NCBI RefSeq assembly: GCF_016616095.2
Contig: NZ_CP067089.2
Span: forward strand, 1,240,001-1,304,000
DNA length: 64,000 bases
DNA from: Breznakiella homolactica
GTDB lineage: Bacteria > Spirochaetota > Spirochaetia > Treponematales > Breznakiellaceae
Reading direction: 5' to 3'
The translations under genes were made by a program, and so were the position numbers. Of this stretch, positions 17,660 through 26,625 are shown in pieces. Within the stretch, counting starts at the first letter, position 1; the number at the start of each line of letters is the position of its first letter. Under the pieces are notes generated by a model, which was given only the letters and a program-made list of their open reading frames with translations, was not told where the DNA came from and did no database searches.

Positions 17660-18613
17660 CTATTGCAGTTTGATCCGCGGATCGAGCCAGGCGACTATCA
17701 GATCCGTGATCAGAGTCATCACGATCACGCTGAAGGCCAGCAGGAGAAAAGCCCCCTGCAGCAGGGGATAGTCCTGTTTCTGTACGGCGTCGTAAATCAT
17801 GGTCCCCACTCCGGGCCAGGAAAAAACCGTTTCCGTCAGCACCGCGCCGGCGACCATTTTGCCGAGCATCAGTCCGGTGACGGTCACCGTGGGAATCATG
17901 GCGTTCCGCAGGGCATGGCCCCAGGTAGTGAGGCGGTCATTGACCCCTTTGGCCCGGGCCGTCCGGATATAATCTTCCTTAAGAACATCGAGCATACTGT
18001 TCCTGGTGTACAGCACAATTGAAGCGAGATACAGAATCACCAGGGTCGCGCAGGGCAGGATCAGATGCTTAAGCACATCCAGGACAAAAAACGAGGAACC
18101 GCCGGGAGTGTATGCCCCGCCCACCGGGGTCAGCCGCAGTTTGTAGCTGAACAGGTAGAGCAGCGCGAAAGCCAGCAGCGGCACGAATATTGATATCCCT
18201 ATGGTAACCAGGACATTGATCAGCTGATCGAGAAATTTGCCCTTATGCTTCGCGGCGTACACACCCAGGGGGATACCGATAAGAAGGGTCAGCCCCAGGG
18301 AACTTACCATCAGGAGCATGGTCCACCAAAGCCGGTTCCCCAAAATCGAAACCACCGTATCCTTATAAAAAAAGGAATACCCCAGATCGAGTTTTAAAAG
18401 GTTCTTCAGAAACAGGAAATACTGGGTATGGATCGGTTTATCCAGCCCGAAGGATACCTTGATAGCCTCCGCGTCCTCCGGCGTCAGGGAGTCGCTGATA
18501 AACGCGGTGGTGGGGTCTCCGGGGAGAAGCCGGATTATGAGAAAGGTTATGGTCACGGCAGCCAGAAAGGTTACAACCCCTTTCAGTATCCGCAGGACAA
18601 TGTATCGCAGCAT
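17660..18613 (-). CDS. dppB: ABC peptide importer, permease DppB/OppB type
   Basis: The start is placed at the ATG at 18613 (MLRYIVLRILKG), three bases after the dppF stop and behind AAGGGGG; an in-frame ATG 27 bp further up would overlap dppF by 25 bp. This gives 317 residues, the usual DppB length. The family pattern is clear: a Lys/Arg-rich start before helix 1, then LPGDP near residue 32, a large periplasmic loop, EDYIRTARAKGVNDR near residue 210 as the ATPase contact, and the final WLDPRIKLQ. It partners DppC. Confidence 0.91.
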   Translation of the reverse strand: MLRYIVLRILKGVVTFLAAVTITFLIIRLLPGDPTTAFISDSLTPEDAEAIKVSFGLDKPIHTQYFLFLKNLLKLDLGYSFFYKDTVVSILGNRLWWTMLLMVSSLGLTLLIGIPLGVYAAKHKGKFLDQLINVLVTIGISIFVPLLAFALLYLFSYKLRLTPVGGAYTPGGSSFFVLDVLKHLILPCATLVILYLASIVLYTRNSMLDVLKEDYIRTARAKGVNDRLTTWGHALRNAMIPTVTVTGLMLGKMVAGAVLTETVFSWPGVGTMIYDAVQKQDYPLLQGAFLLLAFSVIVMTLITDLIVAWLDPRIKLQ

Positions 18614-18615
18614 GA

Positions 18616-19599
18616 TTACCCCCTTCCCTTTTCCGCGCACAGATGGCAGCGGACGAAATGGCCGGGGGCTACTTCCCGGAGCTCAGGTTCCGTTTCCGAA
18701 CAGATAGGCATCTCTTTGAAACAGCGGGTGTGGAACCGGCAGCCCTTCGGCGGATTGAGGGAACTGGGGACTTCACCCTTCAGAATGATACGTCCTTTCC
18801 GCGTCTTGGTGCTCGGTTCCGGAGAAGCTGAAATCAGGGATTCCGTATACGGATGGTACATGGTTTCAAAAAGCTGTTCCTTGGGAGCAAGCTCCATGAT
18901 CTGTCCGAGGTACATCACCATGATCCGGTCGGAAATATACCGCACCACCGAAAGGTCATGGGCGATAAATATATAGGTCAGGTTGAGTTCCCGTTTGAGC
19001 CGGTTGAACAGATTAAGCACCTGGGACTGGACGGAAACATCCAGGGCGGAAACCGCTTCGTCACAGATAAGGACCTTCGGGCCCAGGGACAATGCCCGGG
19101 CAATACCGATCCGCTGGCGCTGGCCTCCGGAAAAACTGTGGGGATAGAGGTTCGCCATCTCCGGCTGAAGCCCTACCCGGAGGAGCATCTCCGAAACCGC
19201 CGACTTGGCTTCGTTGTGGCTGCGGACTTTGCCGTGGATCCGCATGGGTTCGGCGATGGCGTTTCCCACGGTAAGCCTGGGATTGAGGGATGAATAGGGA
19301 TCCTGGAAAACCATCTGAAAGCATTCCCGGAAAGCCCGCAGATCCTTACCGCTGAGGGAGGTCACATCATTGCCGTCGTAGGTAATGGTGCCGTCCGTAG
19401 GGGTTTCCAGGCGGAGAATGACCCGGCCCAGGGTTGATTTGCCCGAGCCTGACTCGCCCACCACCCCGAGGGTTTCACCCTCACGGAGATCGAAACTGAT
19501 ATCTTCCAGGGCATGGACGTACTGCCGGGATTCGCGGAAAGTCTTTTTCTTAACCGGAAAATACTTTCTGAGATTCCGGACTTCAAGCAATACCTTCAT
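18616..19599 (-). CDS. dppF: ABC peptide importer, ATP-binding protein DppF/OppF type
   Basis: A 327-residue cytosolic ATPase. Walker A is GESGSGKST at residues 48-56, the signature is [16 protein letters not shown] near 153-168, and Walker B is [12 protein letters not shown] near 176-187. The C-terminal oligopeptide-transporter extension has the usual Cys-rich segment ([21 protein letters not shown]) seen in this family. Its ATG directly abuts the dppD stop. It should heterodimerise with DppD under the DppBC channel. Confidence 0.94.
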   Translation of the reverse strand: MKVLLEVRNLRKYFPVKKKTFRESRQYVHALEDISFDLREGETLGVVGESGSGKSTLGRVILRLETPTDGTITYDGNDVTSLSGKDLRAFRECFQMVFQDPYSSLNPRLTVGNAIAEPMRIHGKVRSHNEAKSAVSEMLLRVGLQPEMANLYPHSFSGGQRQRIGIARALSLGPKVLICDEAVSALDVSVQSQVLNLFNRLKRELNLTYIFIAHDLSVVRYISDRIMVMYLGQIMELAPKEQLFETMYHPYTESLISASPEPSTKTRKGRIILKGEVPSSLNPPKGCRFHTRCFKEMPICSETEPELREVAPGHFVRCHLCAEKGRG

Positions 19600-20580
19600 C
19601 TACGCTCCTCCCAAAACCCAGCAGGCAATTTCGTGGTCCGGTTCAACCGTCTTTACCGGGGGAACACCCCGGGAACACTCCTCCCGCCGGTGTTCGCACC
19701 GCGGAGCGAACCTGCATCCTTCGGTAAAATGTTCAATCGTGGGGACGGTCCCGGGAATTGAGTACAGCTCATCGCTGTCCCCGGAAACCGTCGGTATCGA
19801 CGCGATAAGGCCCTGGGTATAGGGATGGCTCGGATTGTCGAAAATGTGCGTCACCAAACCTTTTTCGACGATCCGGCCCGCGTACATGACGATAACCTCA
19901 TCACAGGTTTCAGCCACAACCCCGAGGTTATGGGTTATCAGCATTATGGAACCCCGGGACTGGGCCTGAAGTTCCTGCATCAGTTCGAGAACCTGGGCCT
20001 GGATGGTTACATCCAGGGCAGTGGTCGGCTCATCCGCGATAAGAAGCCGGGGGCTGCAGGCGATAGCCATGGCGATCATAACCCGCTGCCGCATTCCTCC
20101 GGAAAGCTGATGTGGGTATTGGTTAATCCGTTCGCCGGGATTGGAAATACCCACCCGGGAAAGCAGATCCAGCACCGCGGAATGGATCTGCTCATCGGAC
20201 ATATCCTTCCGGTGGATCTTAAAAACTTCCCCGATCTGGCGTCCGACGGTATACACAGGATTAAGGGAGGTCATGGGCTCCTGGAAGACCATGGCGATGT
20301 CTCTGCCCCGGATGCTTTCCATTTCCAGTTCCGTTTTGGACAGTAAATCTTCAGAATCAAAAAAGATCCCGCCGCCCTGGACAATCGCTTCGGGAGGAAG
20401 GAGGCGCATCACCGAAAGGGAGGTCATGCTTTTTCCGCAGCCCGATTCCCCTACAACCCCGAGAACGGAACCTTCCCGGATCGTGAAGGAGAGGCGGTCG
20501 ATCAGATTATAGGTTTCCCCGTCAATCCTGAATCCCATACAGTAATCTTTAAATTCCAGAATGGTATCACCCTGCTTCAC
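19600..20580 (-). CDS. dppD: ABC peptide importer, ATP-binding protein DppD/OppD type
   Basis: A 326-residue ATPase and the first gene of the operon. It starts at a GTG (20580) behind GGGAG. Walker A is GESGCGKS at residues 44-51, signature [16 protein letters not shown] near 160-175, Walker [13 protein letters not shown] near 180-191, and a C-terminal Cys-containing extension ([16 protein letters not shown]). The peptide importer is the only transporter in this window that carries its own ATPases. Expression should start from the AT-rich promoter region at about 20660-20700. Confidence 0.94.
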   Translation of the reverse strand: MKQGDTILEFKDYCMGFRIDGETYNLIDRLSFTIREGSVLGVVGESGCGKSMTSLSVMRLLPPEAIVQGGGIFFDSEDLLSKTELEMESIRGRDIAMVFQEPMTSLNPVYTVGRQIGEVFKIHRKDMSDEQIHSAVLDLLSRVGISNPGERINQYPHQLSGGMRQRVMIAMAIACSPRLLIADEPTTALDVTIQAQVLELMQELQAQSRGSIMLITHNLGVVAETCDEVIVMYAGRIVEKGLVTHIFDNPSHPYTQGLIASIPTVSGDSDELYSIPGTVPTIEHFTEGCRFAPRCEHRREECSRGVPPVKTVEPDHEIACWVLGGA

Positions 20581-20660
20581 CCTGTCATCTCCCGCTGATT
20601 TGCCGAATACGGTATATTTTCTTAATATTTATACAATTTTTATGCATAAATATGGTGAAT

Positions 20661-20697
20661 AGATATATTTGATATATTAGCTTATGTCAATATATCT
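20661..20697 (-). promoter_or_regulatory. Promoter and dyad of the dpp operon
   Basis: On the minus strand TTGACA (20690-20685) and TATATC (20667-20662) are 17 bp apart. The pair is flanked by a 9 bp inverted repeat (AGATATATT 20661-20669, AATATATCT 20689-20697), a candidate operator. The 267 bp between dppD and the TetR gene is otherwise AT-rich and shows no gene. Confidence 0.6.
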
Positions 20698-20779
20698 ATG
20701 GTTACTTTTCCACTTTTTACGATATTTTTTTGGTGCAGATGCATATTTATGATTTTTTCACTCTAAAAACGGAAAAAAC

Positions 20780-20832
20780 TTGACATTATCCATCCGCAGC
20801 GGTATTATTCAAAACGAACGAATGATTCATTT
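20780..20832 (+). promoter_or_regulatory. Promoter of the TetR gene with autoregulatory operator
   Basis: TTGACA (20780-20785) and TATTAT (20803-20808) have ideal 17 bp spacing. Directly behind lies GAACGAATGATTCATTT (20816-20832), an imperfect copy of the perfect dyad found at 21561-21583. A repressor bound here would block initiation, so autorepression by the TetR protein is likely. Confidence 0.75.
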
Positions 20833-20847
20833 AGTAGAGGAAAAACC

Positions 20848-21516
20848 ATGGTAGACCATAGGCTTGAAAAAATATTCCACGCCGCCAGCCGGTTGTTTAT
20901 CAATCCCGGGTACGCCCAGACCCAGGTGGATCATATTGTTAAAGCCTGCGGTATTTCCGTGGGAGCGGTTTACGACCTTTTTTCCGGGAAAAAGGCGATT
21001 CTGAAATTCATCCTTAAATGTGTCCTTGATCCGGATTACATTGAACGGGATTTTGAGCTGCCCATTACTGAAGACCAGTTTGCGGGACTCGAGGATGATG
21101 TAACGGCTTTTTTTGCGGAAAAATCCCGGGCATTCGCGGAGCCCCTGAAAAACAACGCCGCGGATTACCCCTTTTCCCGGATGCTTTCCGATGCCTTTGA
21201 CACAATCCAAACATACGGCGTGGGGCTCCTGATCCTGGAAAAAAACCCCAAGGTATTCGGAAAACTTTTTACGTTATACACGGATTACCGCCGGCGGTTT
21301 TTCCAGATAATTGTGGAATACCTGACCCGGTACACGGAAAACGGCACAGTCCGGCTTGTGGCGCCGCCGCAGCTGTCCGCCATGTTTATCATAGAAGCCA
21401 TGACCTGGTGGGGAGTGGATATCACCTATGACTCATTTGAGCCCAGGGATGATGTATCCGCTGATACAGCCAAAGCGGTCTGCACGGACACCCTGCTCGC
21501 GGCGTATCAGCTGTAA
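20848..21516 (+). CDS. TetR/AcrR-family transcriptional regulator
   Basis: A 222-residue regulator. The N-terminal helix-turn-helix (about residues 5-52) reads ASRLFINPGYAQTQVDHIVKACGISVGAVYDLFSGKKAIL, the standard TetR pattern; the C-terminal ligand-binding domain is diverse as usual. The ATG follows AGAGGA. Matching dyads GAACGAAT-n-ATTC lie on both sides of the gene, at its own promoter and before the next gene, which points to self-control plus control of the DUF4097/acyltransferase genes. It is divergent from dppD and might also act there, but no matching dyad is seen on that side. Inducer unknown. Confidence 0.9.
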   Translation: MVDHRLEKIFHAASRLFINPGYAQTQVDHIVKACGISVGAVYDLFSGKKAILKFILKCVLDPDYIERDFELPITEDQFAGLEDDVTAFFAEKSRAFAEPLKNNAADYPFSRMLSDAFDTIQTYGVGLLILEKNPKVFGKLFTLYTDYRRRFFQIIVEYLTRYTENGTVRLVAPPQLSAMFIIEAMTWWGVDITYDSFEPRDDVSADTAKAVCTDTLLAAYQL

Positions 21517-21550
21517 TTTTTTTGGAGCGGATCAGAACCGCTCCAAAAAA
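21517..21550. other. Hairpin with paired T and A flanks behind the TetR gene
   Basis: T7-GGAGCGG, a 7-nt loop and CCGCTCC-A6 form a continuous 13 bp stem starting at the TetR stop codon. On both strands the T-run comes before the stem and A-run after it, opposite to a normal terminator, so termination is doubtful. Confidence 0.55.
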
Positions 21551-21560
21551 TAGTCATAAT

Positions 21561-21583
21561 TATGAACGAATTATTCGTTCATA
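21561..21583. promoter_or_regulatory. TetR-type operator, perfect 23 bp dyad
   Basis: TATGAACGAAT-T-ATTCGTTCATA is a perfect inverted repeat with 11 bp arms, 19 bp before the DUF4097 start. A related imperfect copy sits at the TetR promoter (20816-20832). The two sites together define a likely regulon of this repressor. Confidence 0.8.
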
Positions 21584-21601
21584 AGAGTAAGGAGAAATAC
21601 C

Positions 21602-22657
21602 ATGAAAAAGAGACTCTCCGCGGTAATTGCACTTCTGCTGTACATTCCCGCCGCATGGATTCAGGGACAGGTGATCCAGGAAAAAATTATGCCGGTCAAT
21701 TCCAGGGAAATTGACCTCAGCGAAATCCGGGAGATCCGGGTTTCGGCGGGTCGGGATACGGTTATTATCCGGGACGGCGCTTCGGAAAAGCTCATTATCA
21801 GAGAATATATGAATAAAAACAGGGAACAGTATTACGCCCGGATAGATTCCCGGGGACCGGTTCTTACCGTAAACCACGGGGCGCGGCCGGTATTTTCAGG
21901 CGGGTTTACCAGACACATGGAACTGTATCTGCCGGCGTCATTCCGGGGTACCATTGCACTGGACACCTCCGGCGGAAACATTGACAGTACCGCCGCTGTT
22001 TTAAACCTTTCCCGGTTTTCGGCCGGAACCGCTTCGGGAATTATGGAAATAGGCCTGGTCACCGCGGATTCCATCGGGCTTTCCAGCACCAGCGGTTCTA
22101 TTGCCTGCGAAGGACTTTCCGGGGACACGGAGATCAGCACCACCAGCGGATCGGTCCGTATAAACAATTCCGTGCAAAACCGGAAGGAAGACCGGTTCAG
22201 GCTGACATCCACCAGCGGCCCGGCGGAACTCGGGACCATCCGCTTCGATGAGATCATCCTGAAAACCACCAGCGCGGCGATACGCTGCGGCGAACTCGCG
22301 GGCACCGTCAATTATTCCGCCACCAGCGGAACCCTGGAAATAACGGCCCTTTCGGGTTCCGGTGTTTTCCGGACCTCCGGATCGGGTTATATCACCGCTG
22401 CTTTCGGCCGGGTCAGCGGCGATATATCGGCGCACACCAGGAACGGTGAAATCCAGCTGGTACTTCCGGAGGATCTTTCTTTCAATTTCAGCGCCGAAAC
22501 CCGGGAAGGCCCGGTGGATACGGATTTTCCGGACCTGCTGAAAACCCAGGGAACCCGTTCTACGGGCAGTATTGGGGATAGCCCGCGGTATACAGTGACC
22601 GCCGAAACCCGCAGCGGAGCGATCCGGATCAGGCGGGGCAATACGGAATCCCTATGA
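21602..22657 (+). CDS. DUF4097-type beta-strand repeat protein, secreted
   Basis: A 351-residue protein with a signal peptide (about residues 1-22, LLLYIPAAWIQGQ). The rest is built of short repeated beta-strand units with Ser/Thr-Gly turns, such as LDTSGGNIDSTAAVLNL, LSSTSGSIACEGLSG and ISTTSGSVRINN, which is the DUF4097 (putative adhesin-like, right-handed beta structure) pattern. The family is common next to stress or envelope regulators, and its function is not established. It overlaps the following acyltransferase by four bases (ATGA), so the two are translationally coupled, and both lie behind the TetR dyad. Confidence 0.83.
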   Translation: MKKRLSAVIALLLYIPAAWIQGQVIQEKIMPVNSREIDLSEIREIRVSAGRDTVIIRDGASEKLIIREYMNKNREQYYARIDSRGPVLTVNHGARPVFSGGFTRHMELYLPASFRGTIALDTSGGNIDSTAAVLNLSRFSAGTASGIMEIGLVTADSIGLSSTSGSIACEGLSGDTEISTTSGSVRINNSVQNRKEDRFRLTSTSGPAELGTIRFDEIILKTTSAAIRCGELAGTVNYSATSGTLEITALSGSGVFRTSGSGYITAAFGRVSGDISAHTRNGEIQLVLPEDLSFNFSAETREGPVDTDFPDLLKTQGTRSTGSIGDSPRYTVTAETRSGAIRIRRGNTESL

Positions 22658-23871
22658 ATACCGATACACGGAAATATTATCTGGACTGGCTGCGGGTTAT
22701 CACGGTGGCGCTCCTGGTGCCCCACCACGCGGCCATCACGTTTTCCCATATCGGCGACGCCTATGTCCTGACCCGGGAACCGGTCAATTCACTGTATTTT
22801 TTTATTCAGTCAACGTTTTTAAATCTGTGGTTTATGCGGCTCCTGTTTTTCATCTCCGGGATTGCCGCGTTCTACGGCTTAAGGAAACGGAGCCACCGGG
22901 AATTTCTAACCGAGCGGGTAAAGCGGCTGCTGGTCCCTACCCTGTTCGGTGTCGCCCTGCTCTGCCCGGCTTCGGCGTATATGCTGGCAAAAAACACCTA
23001 TGGGTTTACGGGTTCGCTGCTTCAGTTTTACCCGGTGTTTTTTTCAAACTTTGAGAAATACCTTGGATGGGGCCATTTCTGGTTTCTGGCCTACCTCTTT
23101 GTGTATTCGGTGATACTGATTGGTATCCGCAAATACTGCGGCGGAACATGCAGCCGGTACCGGGAGCGGATGGGCCGCCTGCTGTCCGCGGGGAACGGAA
23201 TATTTCTTCCCATGGCGGCGGTGGTTTTTCTGGAAATGGTATTCCGGCCTTTTTATCCGGGACGCCAGAATCTCTACGCCGATTGGGCCAACGTAACGGT
23301 GTATCTGCTTTTTTTCCTTGCCGGATACGCATTCGGATCCCGGGAAGACTTCCTGGAGGCGGTCACGAAAAAAATCGGCGGGTTCGGGCTGCTGGGAGGT
23401 ATTTCCGCGGGCTGCTATATTGTTCTTGCCTATATCCAATGGCGGAGCCCGCAGTACGCCGGAAGGATACATACCGCGGGTTACGGCTATGCCGCGTTTT
23501 CGGCCTTTTTCAGGGGAATCGCCGAATATTCCCTGGTGATGGTATGCGTCGGAACGGCGCGGAAGTACCTCAACCGCCGGGGGCCGGTTTTTTCATACCT
23601 TACCAAAACATCGTTCGCTCTGTATATCTTCCATTTTGTATTGCTCAGCCTGATTATGTATTTCCTCATCGGGATACCCGCGAATCCCTTTCTTCTCTAC
23701 GGGATTGCCGCTGCCGGGACTTATCTCCTTTTTATCCTGGTTTTTGAATTGATCGTAAAACGGATCTCGCCTCTGCGGTTTATCTGCGGGATTAAATCCG
23801 ATCCGCCGGAACAGCAAAAAAAGCCGCCCCAGCGGACGGCTCCTGAAGATCTAAGCCATGAAAAAGCTTAG
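22654..23871 (+). CDS. Acyltransferase 3 family membrane protein
   Basis: A 405-residue integral membrane protein with about ten hydrophobic segments. The N-terminus YYLDWLRVITVALLVPHHAA with its conserved His, followed by the FFISGIAAFYGLRKRS segment near residue 65, identifies the acyltransferase 3 (OafA/NodX/MdoC) family, which moves acyl groups onto extracytoplasmic sugars or lipids. The C-terminus is a charged tail. Its start overlaps the DUF4097 stop. Because both genes lie behind the TetR operator, an envelope modification response is a reasonable guess; the acceptor is unknown. Confidence 0.86.
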   Translation: MNTDTRKYYLDWLRVITVALLVPHHAAITFSHIGDAYVLTREPVNSLYFFIQSTFLNLWFMRLLFFISGIAAFYGLRKRSHREFLTERVKRLLVPTLFGVALLCPASAYMLAKNTYGFTGSLLQFYPVFFSNFEKYLGWGHFWFLAYLFVYSVILIGIRKYCGGTCSRYRERMGRLLSAGNGIFLPMAAVVFLEMVFRPFYPGRQNLYADWANVTVYLLFFLAGYAFGSREDFLEAVTKKIGGFGLLGGISAGCYIVLAYIQWRSPQYAGRIHTAGYGYAAFSAFFRGIAEYSLVMVCVGTARKYLNRRGPVFSYLTKTSFALYIFHFVLLSLIMYFLIGIPANPFLLYGIAAAGTYLLFILVFELIVKRISPLRFICGIKSDPPEQQKKPPQRTAPEDLSHEKA

Positions 23872-24278
23872 GTCCTGCTTACTCCCCGGAATACTATCCA
23901 CAGGGCGGAAAGCACCACCAGCTGGGGAGAAATATTCCCCAGCCACCGGATAAAATCCGGTTTGAGGAAGCCGTTAAAAAAGTACTGGAGAACGATGGTT
24001 ACCGCCCAGAAAATAAATATCACCAGCAGCAGCACCGATGTGATGGGGTTAGGAAAAACATTGAAAATACTGATTATCAGCAGGAATCCCGCGATGAGTT
24101 CAATAACCGACATAACAATGGGAATAACATTGTTACCCCTGCCGAATATCTGATTCAGCCCGCGCATGAATTCCGATGTTCCCGAGCTGTAGGATGTAAT
24201 TCCCGAAATGCCCAGGGCGATAAACATCAGCGCCAGGCTCAGCTGCAGACCTAAGTACGAAACGGTCAGCCTTCTCAT
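23868..24278 (-). CDS. Small four-helix integral membrane protein (DoxX-like size), unknown function
   Basis: A 136-residue protein; the ATG at 24278 (MRRLTVSYLGLQ) is chosen because GGAGG lies five bases upstream, and an in-frame ATG 21 bp further up has no such site. Four hydrophobic segments are seen, roughly residues 7-27, 46-67, 75-95 and 110-130. Length and topology resemble DoxX-like proteins, but no diagnostic motif was recognised. It converges with the acyltransferase gene and overlaps its end by four bases, so it is a separate unit on the other strand. Confidence 0.6.
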   Translation of the reverse strand: MRRLTVSYLGLQLSLALMFIALGISGITSYSSGTSEFMRGLNQIFGRGNNVIPIVMSVIELIAGFLLIISIFNVFPNPITSVLLLVIFIFWAVTIVLQYFFNGFLKPDFIRWLGNISPQLVVLSALWIVFRGVSRT

Positions 24279-24420
24279 AAATCCTCCATTATGCAACAAA
24301 ATATTTGAGTCTTTTTGAAATATCGGCAGTTTACGGGAGGCCCTTACAGGTATTTATTCTCAGTCCGGTTTTATCGCCGGCCGCCTGTTCAGCAGGCTTT
24401 TCAGTTTTTTCTATCCATAG

Positions 24421-24449
24421 TTGAAAACTTATGATAATATGTATATATG
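24421..24449 (+). promoter_or_regulatory. Promoter candidate of the nucleoside hydrolase gene
   Basis: TTGAAA (24421-24426) and TATATG (24444-24449) with 17 bp spacing, 33 bp before the start codon. Confidence 0.5.
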
Positions 24450-24481
24450 TTATCGGAAAGATTACGCATAAGGATGTTTCC

Positions 24482-25429
24482 ATGAAAAAAATACTTCTCG
24501 ACTGCGACCCCGGAATGGATGATTCCATGGCCATTGTTTTGGCCGCTAAATCCCCGGATATAAACCTCCTGGGGATCACCGCGGTGAGCGGCAACTATCC
24601 CGTGGACGTGACCAGCGCCAACGCCCGGAAGGTTCTGGAAATGATCGGATGTACCGGTATTCCCGTGGCCCGGGGCATGGCAAAACCCATGGTCCGCAAC
24701 CCGCCGCCGGACCCTTTTACCCACGGAACCGACGGCCAGGCCGAGAATTTTCTGCCCGAACCGGAAATGCCCCTGAGCAGTCTCCACGGAGTCGATCTTA
24801 TCATCGAGACGGTAAAAAACAACCCCGGGCAAGTAACCATTGTCGCCACGGGGCCCATGAGCAACATCGCCATGGCTTTCGCCAAAGCACCGGAAATAAT
24901 TCCCCTCATACCGGAAATTATCGCCATCAGCGGGTCCTTCGGGCTGAATGATTACGCCTTCATCAACGCCACCGGGGATACGCCCCAGAGTGAGTGGAAT
25001 GTCTATGTCGATCCCGAGGCCGCGGAAATGGTCTACACCAGCGGTGTCCCCCTGACGGCATTGGGTCTCGATGTGGCCACCCATTTTGACGTTAATTTTT
25101 CTCCCGAAGATATTGAATGGTTCCGGTCCAGCCCCAGAAAGGAGGCACGATTCCTTGCCAGGGCAATAGATTTTGTAGGGAACCGGGGGTTTGATGCGTA
25201 CTGTACCATCATTGACTGCATGGCCGTGGGTTACGCCATTGACCCTACCCTGGTAGAAACCATGAAAGGCCGGGTGGGGATTGAAACGAAGGACGGGCTG
25301 ACCCTGGGGATGACTGTCCTTGACCGGCGCCATCACCACGTATGGACCCAGCTCCCGGAAATTTCCATCGGGAAAAAAGCCGACCACGGCCGTTTTCTGG
25401 AACTGGTTTCAAGCCTGGTTCTGGCCTGA
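24482..25429 (+). CDS. Nucleoside hydrolase (inosine/uridine-preferring family)
   Basis: A 315-residue cytosolic hydrolase that should split ribonucleosides to free base and ribose. The calcium-binding Asp cluster is intact at the N-terminus: LLDCDPGMDDSMAIV, with Asp7, Asp9, Asp13 and Asp14. Further family marks are the GPMSNIAMAF stretch near residue 126 and EWNVYVDPEAAEMVYTSG near 175. The start at ATG 24482 follows AAGGA; an upstream in-frame ATG at 24431 would include promoter sequence. It is followed after 18 bp by the two-domain deoxyribosyltransferase-like gene, so both act in nucleoside salvage. Confidence 0.92.
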   Translation: MKKILLDCDPGMDDSMAIVLAAKSPDINLLGITAVSGNYPVDVTSANARKVLEMIGCTGIPVARGMAKPMVRNPPPDPFTHGTDGQAENFLPEPEMPLSSLHGVDLIIETVKNNPGQVTIVATGPMSNIAMAFAKAPEIIPLIPEIIAISGSFGLNDYAFINATGDTPQSEWNVYVDPEAAEMVYTSGVPLTALGLDVATHFDVNFSPEDIEWFRSSPRKEARFLARAIDFVGNRGFDAYCTIIDCMAVGYAIDPTLVETMKGRVGIETKDGLTLGMTVLDRRHHHVWTQLPEISIGKKADHGRFLELVSSLVLA

Positions 25430-25447
25430 AATACGGGAGGGAAACAG

Positions 25448-26539
25448 ATGAATCGGTACGGTGAATTGGGACTCTACATCGCGGGGCCGGAATGTTTCTA
25501 TCCCCGGGGATATTCTCTGTGGAACGCCCAGAAAAAACTCGCGGAGTATTACGGGTTCAATGTGGTGTTGCCCAACGATACCCCAAAAAAACTTGACCAC
25601 GAAAACCTGCGGCTCAACGCGGATGCCATATTCGCGAACCTCAAGGAGGTTATCAAAGAAACTGGAATCATCATCGCGGATCTGGAACTCTTCAGGAGCA
25701 CCGAGGCCGACGGCGGAACGGTCTTTGAAATGGGGATGGCCCACGCGAAAGGGGCGCTCCTGTACGGCTATACCCGGGATAAGCGGGCCATGGTACAGAA
25801 AAACCAGTTCTGCGCCATGGCGGAGAACGGTGGCGTCAGGGCCCAGGATGGGCAGATCCACCGGTACGCGGACCTGCCCTTTGCCCCAAGCATCGTTGCT
25901 TCGGCAATGATTGTAGAGGGTGATTTCCATGATTGCCTCAGGGCGGTGATGAGTGATCTCGACGAACGCAAAAAGCGGGAATACCTAGGGGGTGCCGCTG
26001 CCTGTTCTGCGGGAGCAACGATTCCGGAAAGACCCGGGGATTCCGAGCCGGTAATCTTTTTATCAGGCCCCGGCCGGTACAGCGATAACGCCCGGGAACG
26101 GTACGCGGAAATGGTCCGCCGATGCAGACAGTCCGGATTCAAGGCAGTGACCCCGCTGGACGGACTGGATGAGATTGAACTGCAGACACCGGATCCCCTG
26201 GAACGGGCGTGCCGGCAGTTTTCCCTCTGGCAGCGGCACGTACGTAACTGCGACATATTTCTGGGGGATATCGGGGATTTTCACGGGTGGGAACCCTGCA
26301 GCGACACGGCCTTTGAAGCGGGCGCGGCATGGATGCTCCGCAGGGAATGTTACTGCTATATGCCCGATACCAGCCCCATGATGGAACGGATACCCAACAT
26401 CGGCGGCCTCGACTGGGCGGGCAATATCGTTGAGAATTTCAACTACCCGGTAAACCTGATGTTCGCGTCATCCATGCCCGTCCTCCAGGGAAGCTTTGAG
26501 GATGTACTGGAACAGATAGTTAAACTGCGTTCAAAGTAA
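25448..26539 (+). CDS. Tandem nucleoside 2-deoxyribosyltransferase-like protein (two fused domains)
   Basis: A 363-residue protein with two copies of the nucleoside 2-deoxyribosyltransferase fold. Domain 1 (about 1-175) starts with LYIAGPECFYP and carries the catalytic-type motif TEADGGTVFEMGMA with Glu94. Domain 2 (about 200-363) starts with VIFLSGPGRYSD and carries GWEPCSDTAFEAGAAW with Glu290. Both Glu-Gly motifs are kept, so both halves may be active, or the fusion may form an internal dimer replacing the usual homo-oligomer. Such enzymes exchange bases on deoxyribosides. The partner gene upstream is a nucleoside hydrolase. A start at ATG 25448 behind GGGAGG is clear. Hydrolase activity instead of transfer is possible. 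Confidence 0.8.
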   Translation: MNRYGELGLYIAGPECFYPRGYSLWNAQKKLAEYYGFNVVLPNDTPKKLDHENLRLNADAIFANLKEVIKETGIIIADLELFRSTEADGGTVFEMGMAHAKGALLYGYTRDKRAMVQKNQFCAMAENGGVRAQDGQIHRYADLPFAPSIVASAMIVEGDFHDCLRAVMSDLDERKKREYLGGAAACSAGATIPERPGDSEPVIFLSGPGRYSDNARERYAEMVRRCRQSGFKAVTPLDGLDEIELQTPDPLERACRQFSLWQRHVRNCDIFLGDIGDFHGWEPCSDTAFEAGAAWMLRRECYCYMPDTSPMMERIPNIGGLDWAGNIVENFNYPVNLMFASSMPVLQGSFEDVLEQIVKLRSK

Positions 26540-26625
26540 TCAGGGGTAAGTAATACATCCTGTCACCAGCGCCGCCCCATACAGGAACAGCGTTCTCCCC
26601 GCCCCGGCCACGTACAGGGCCTTCC

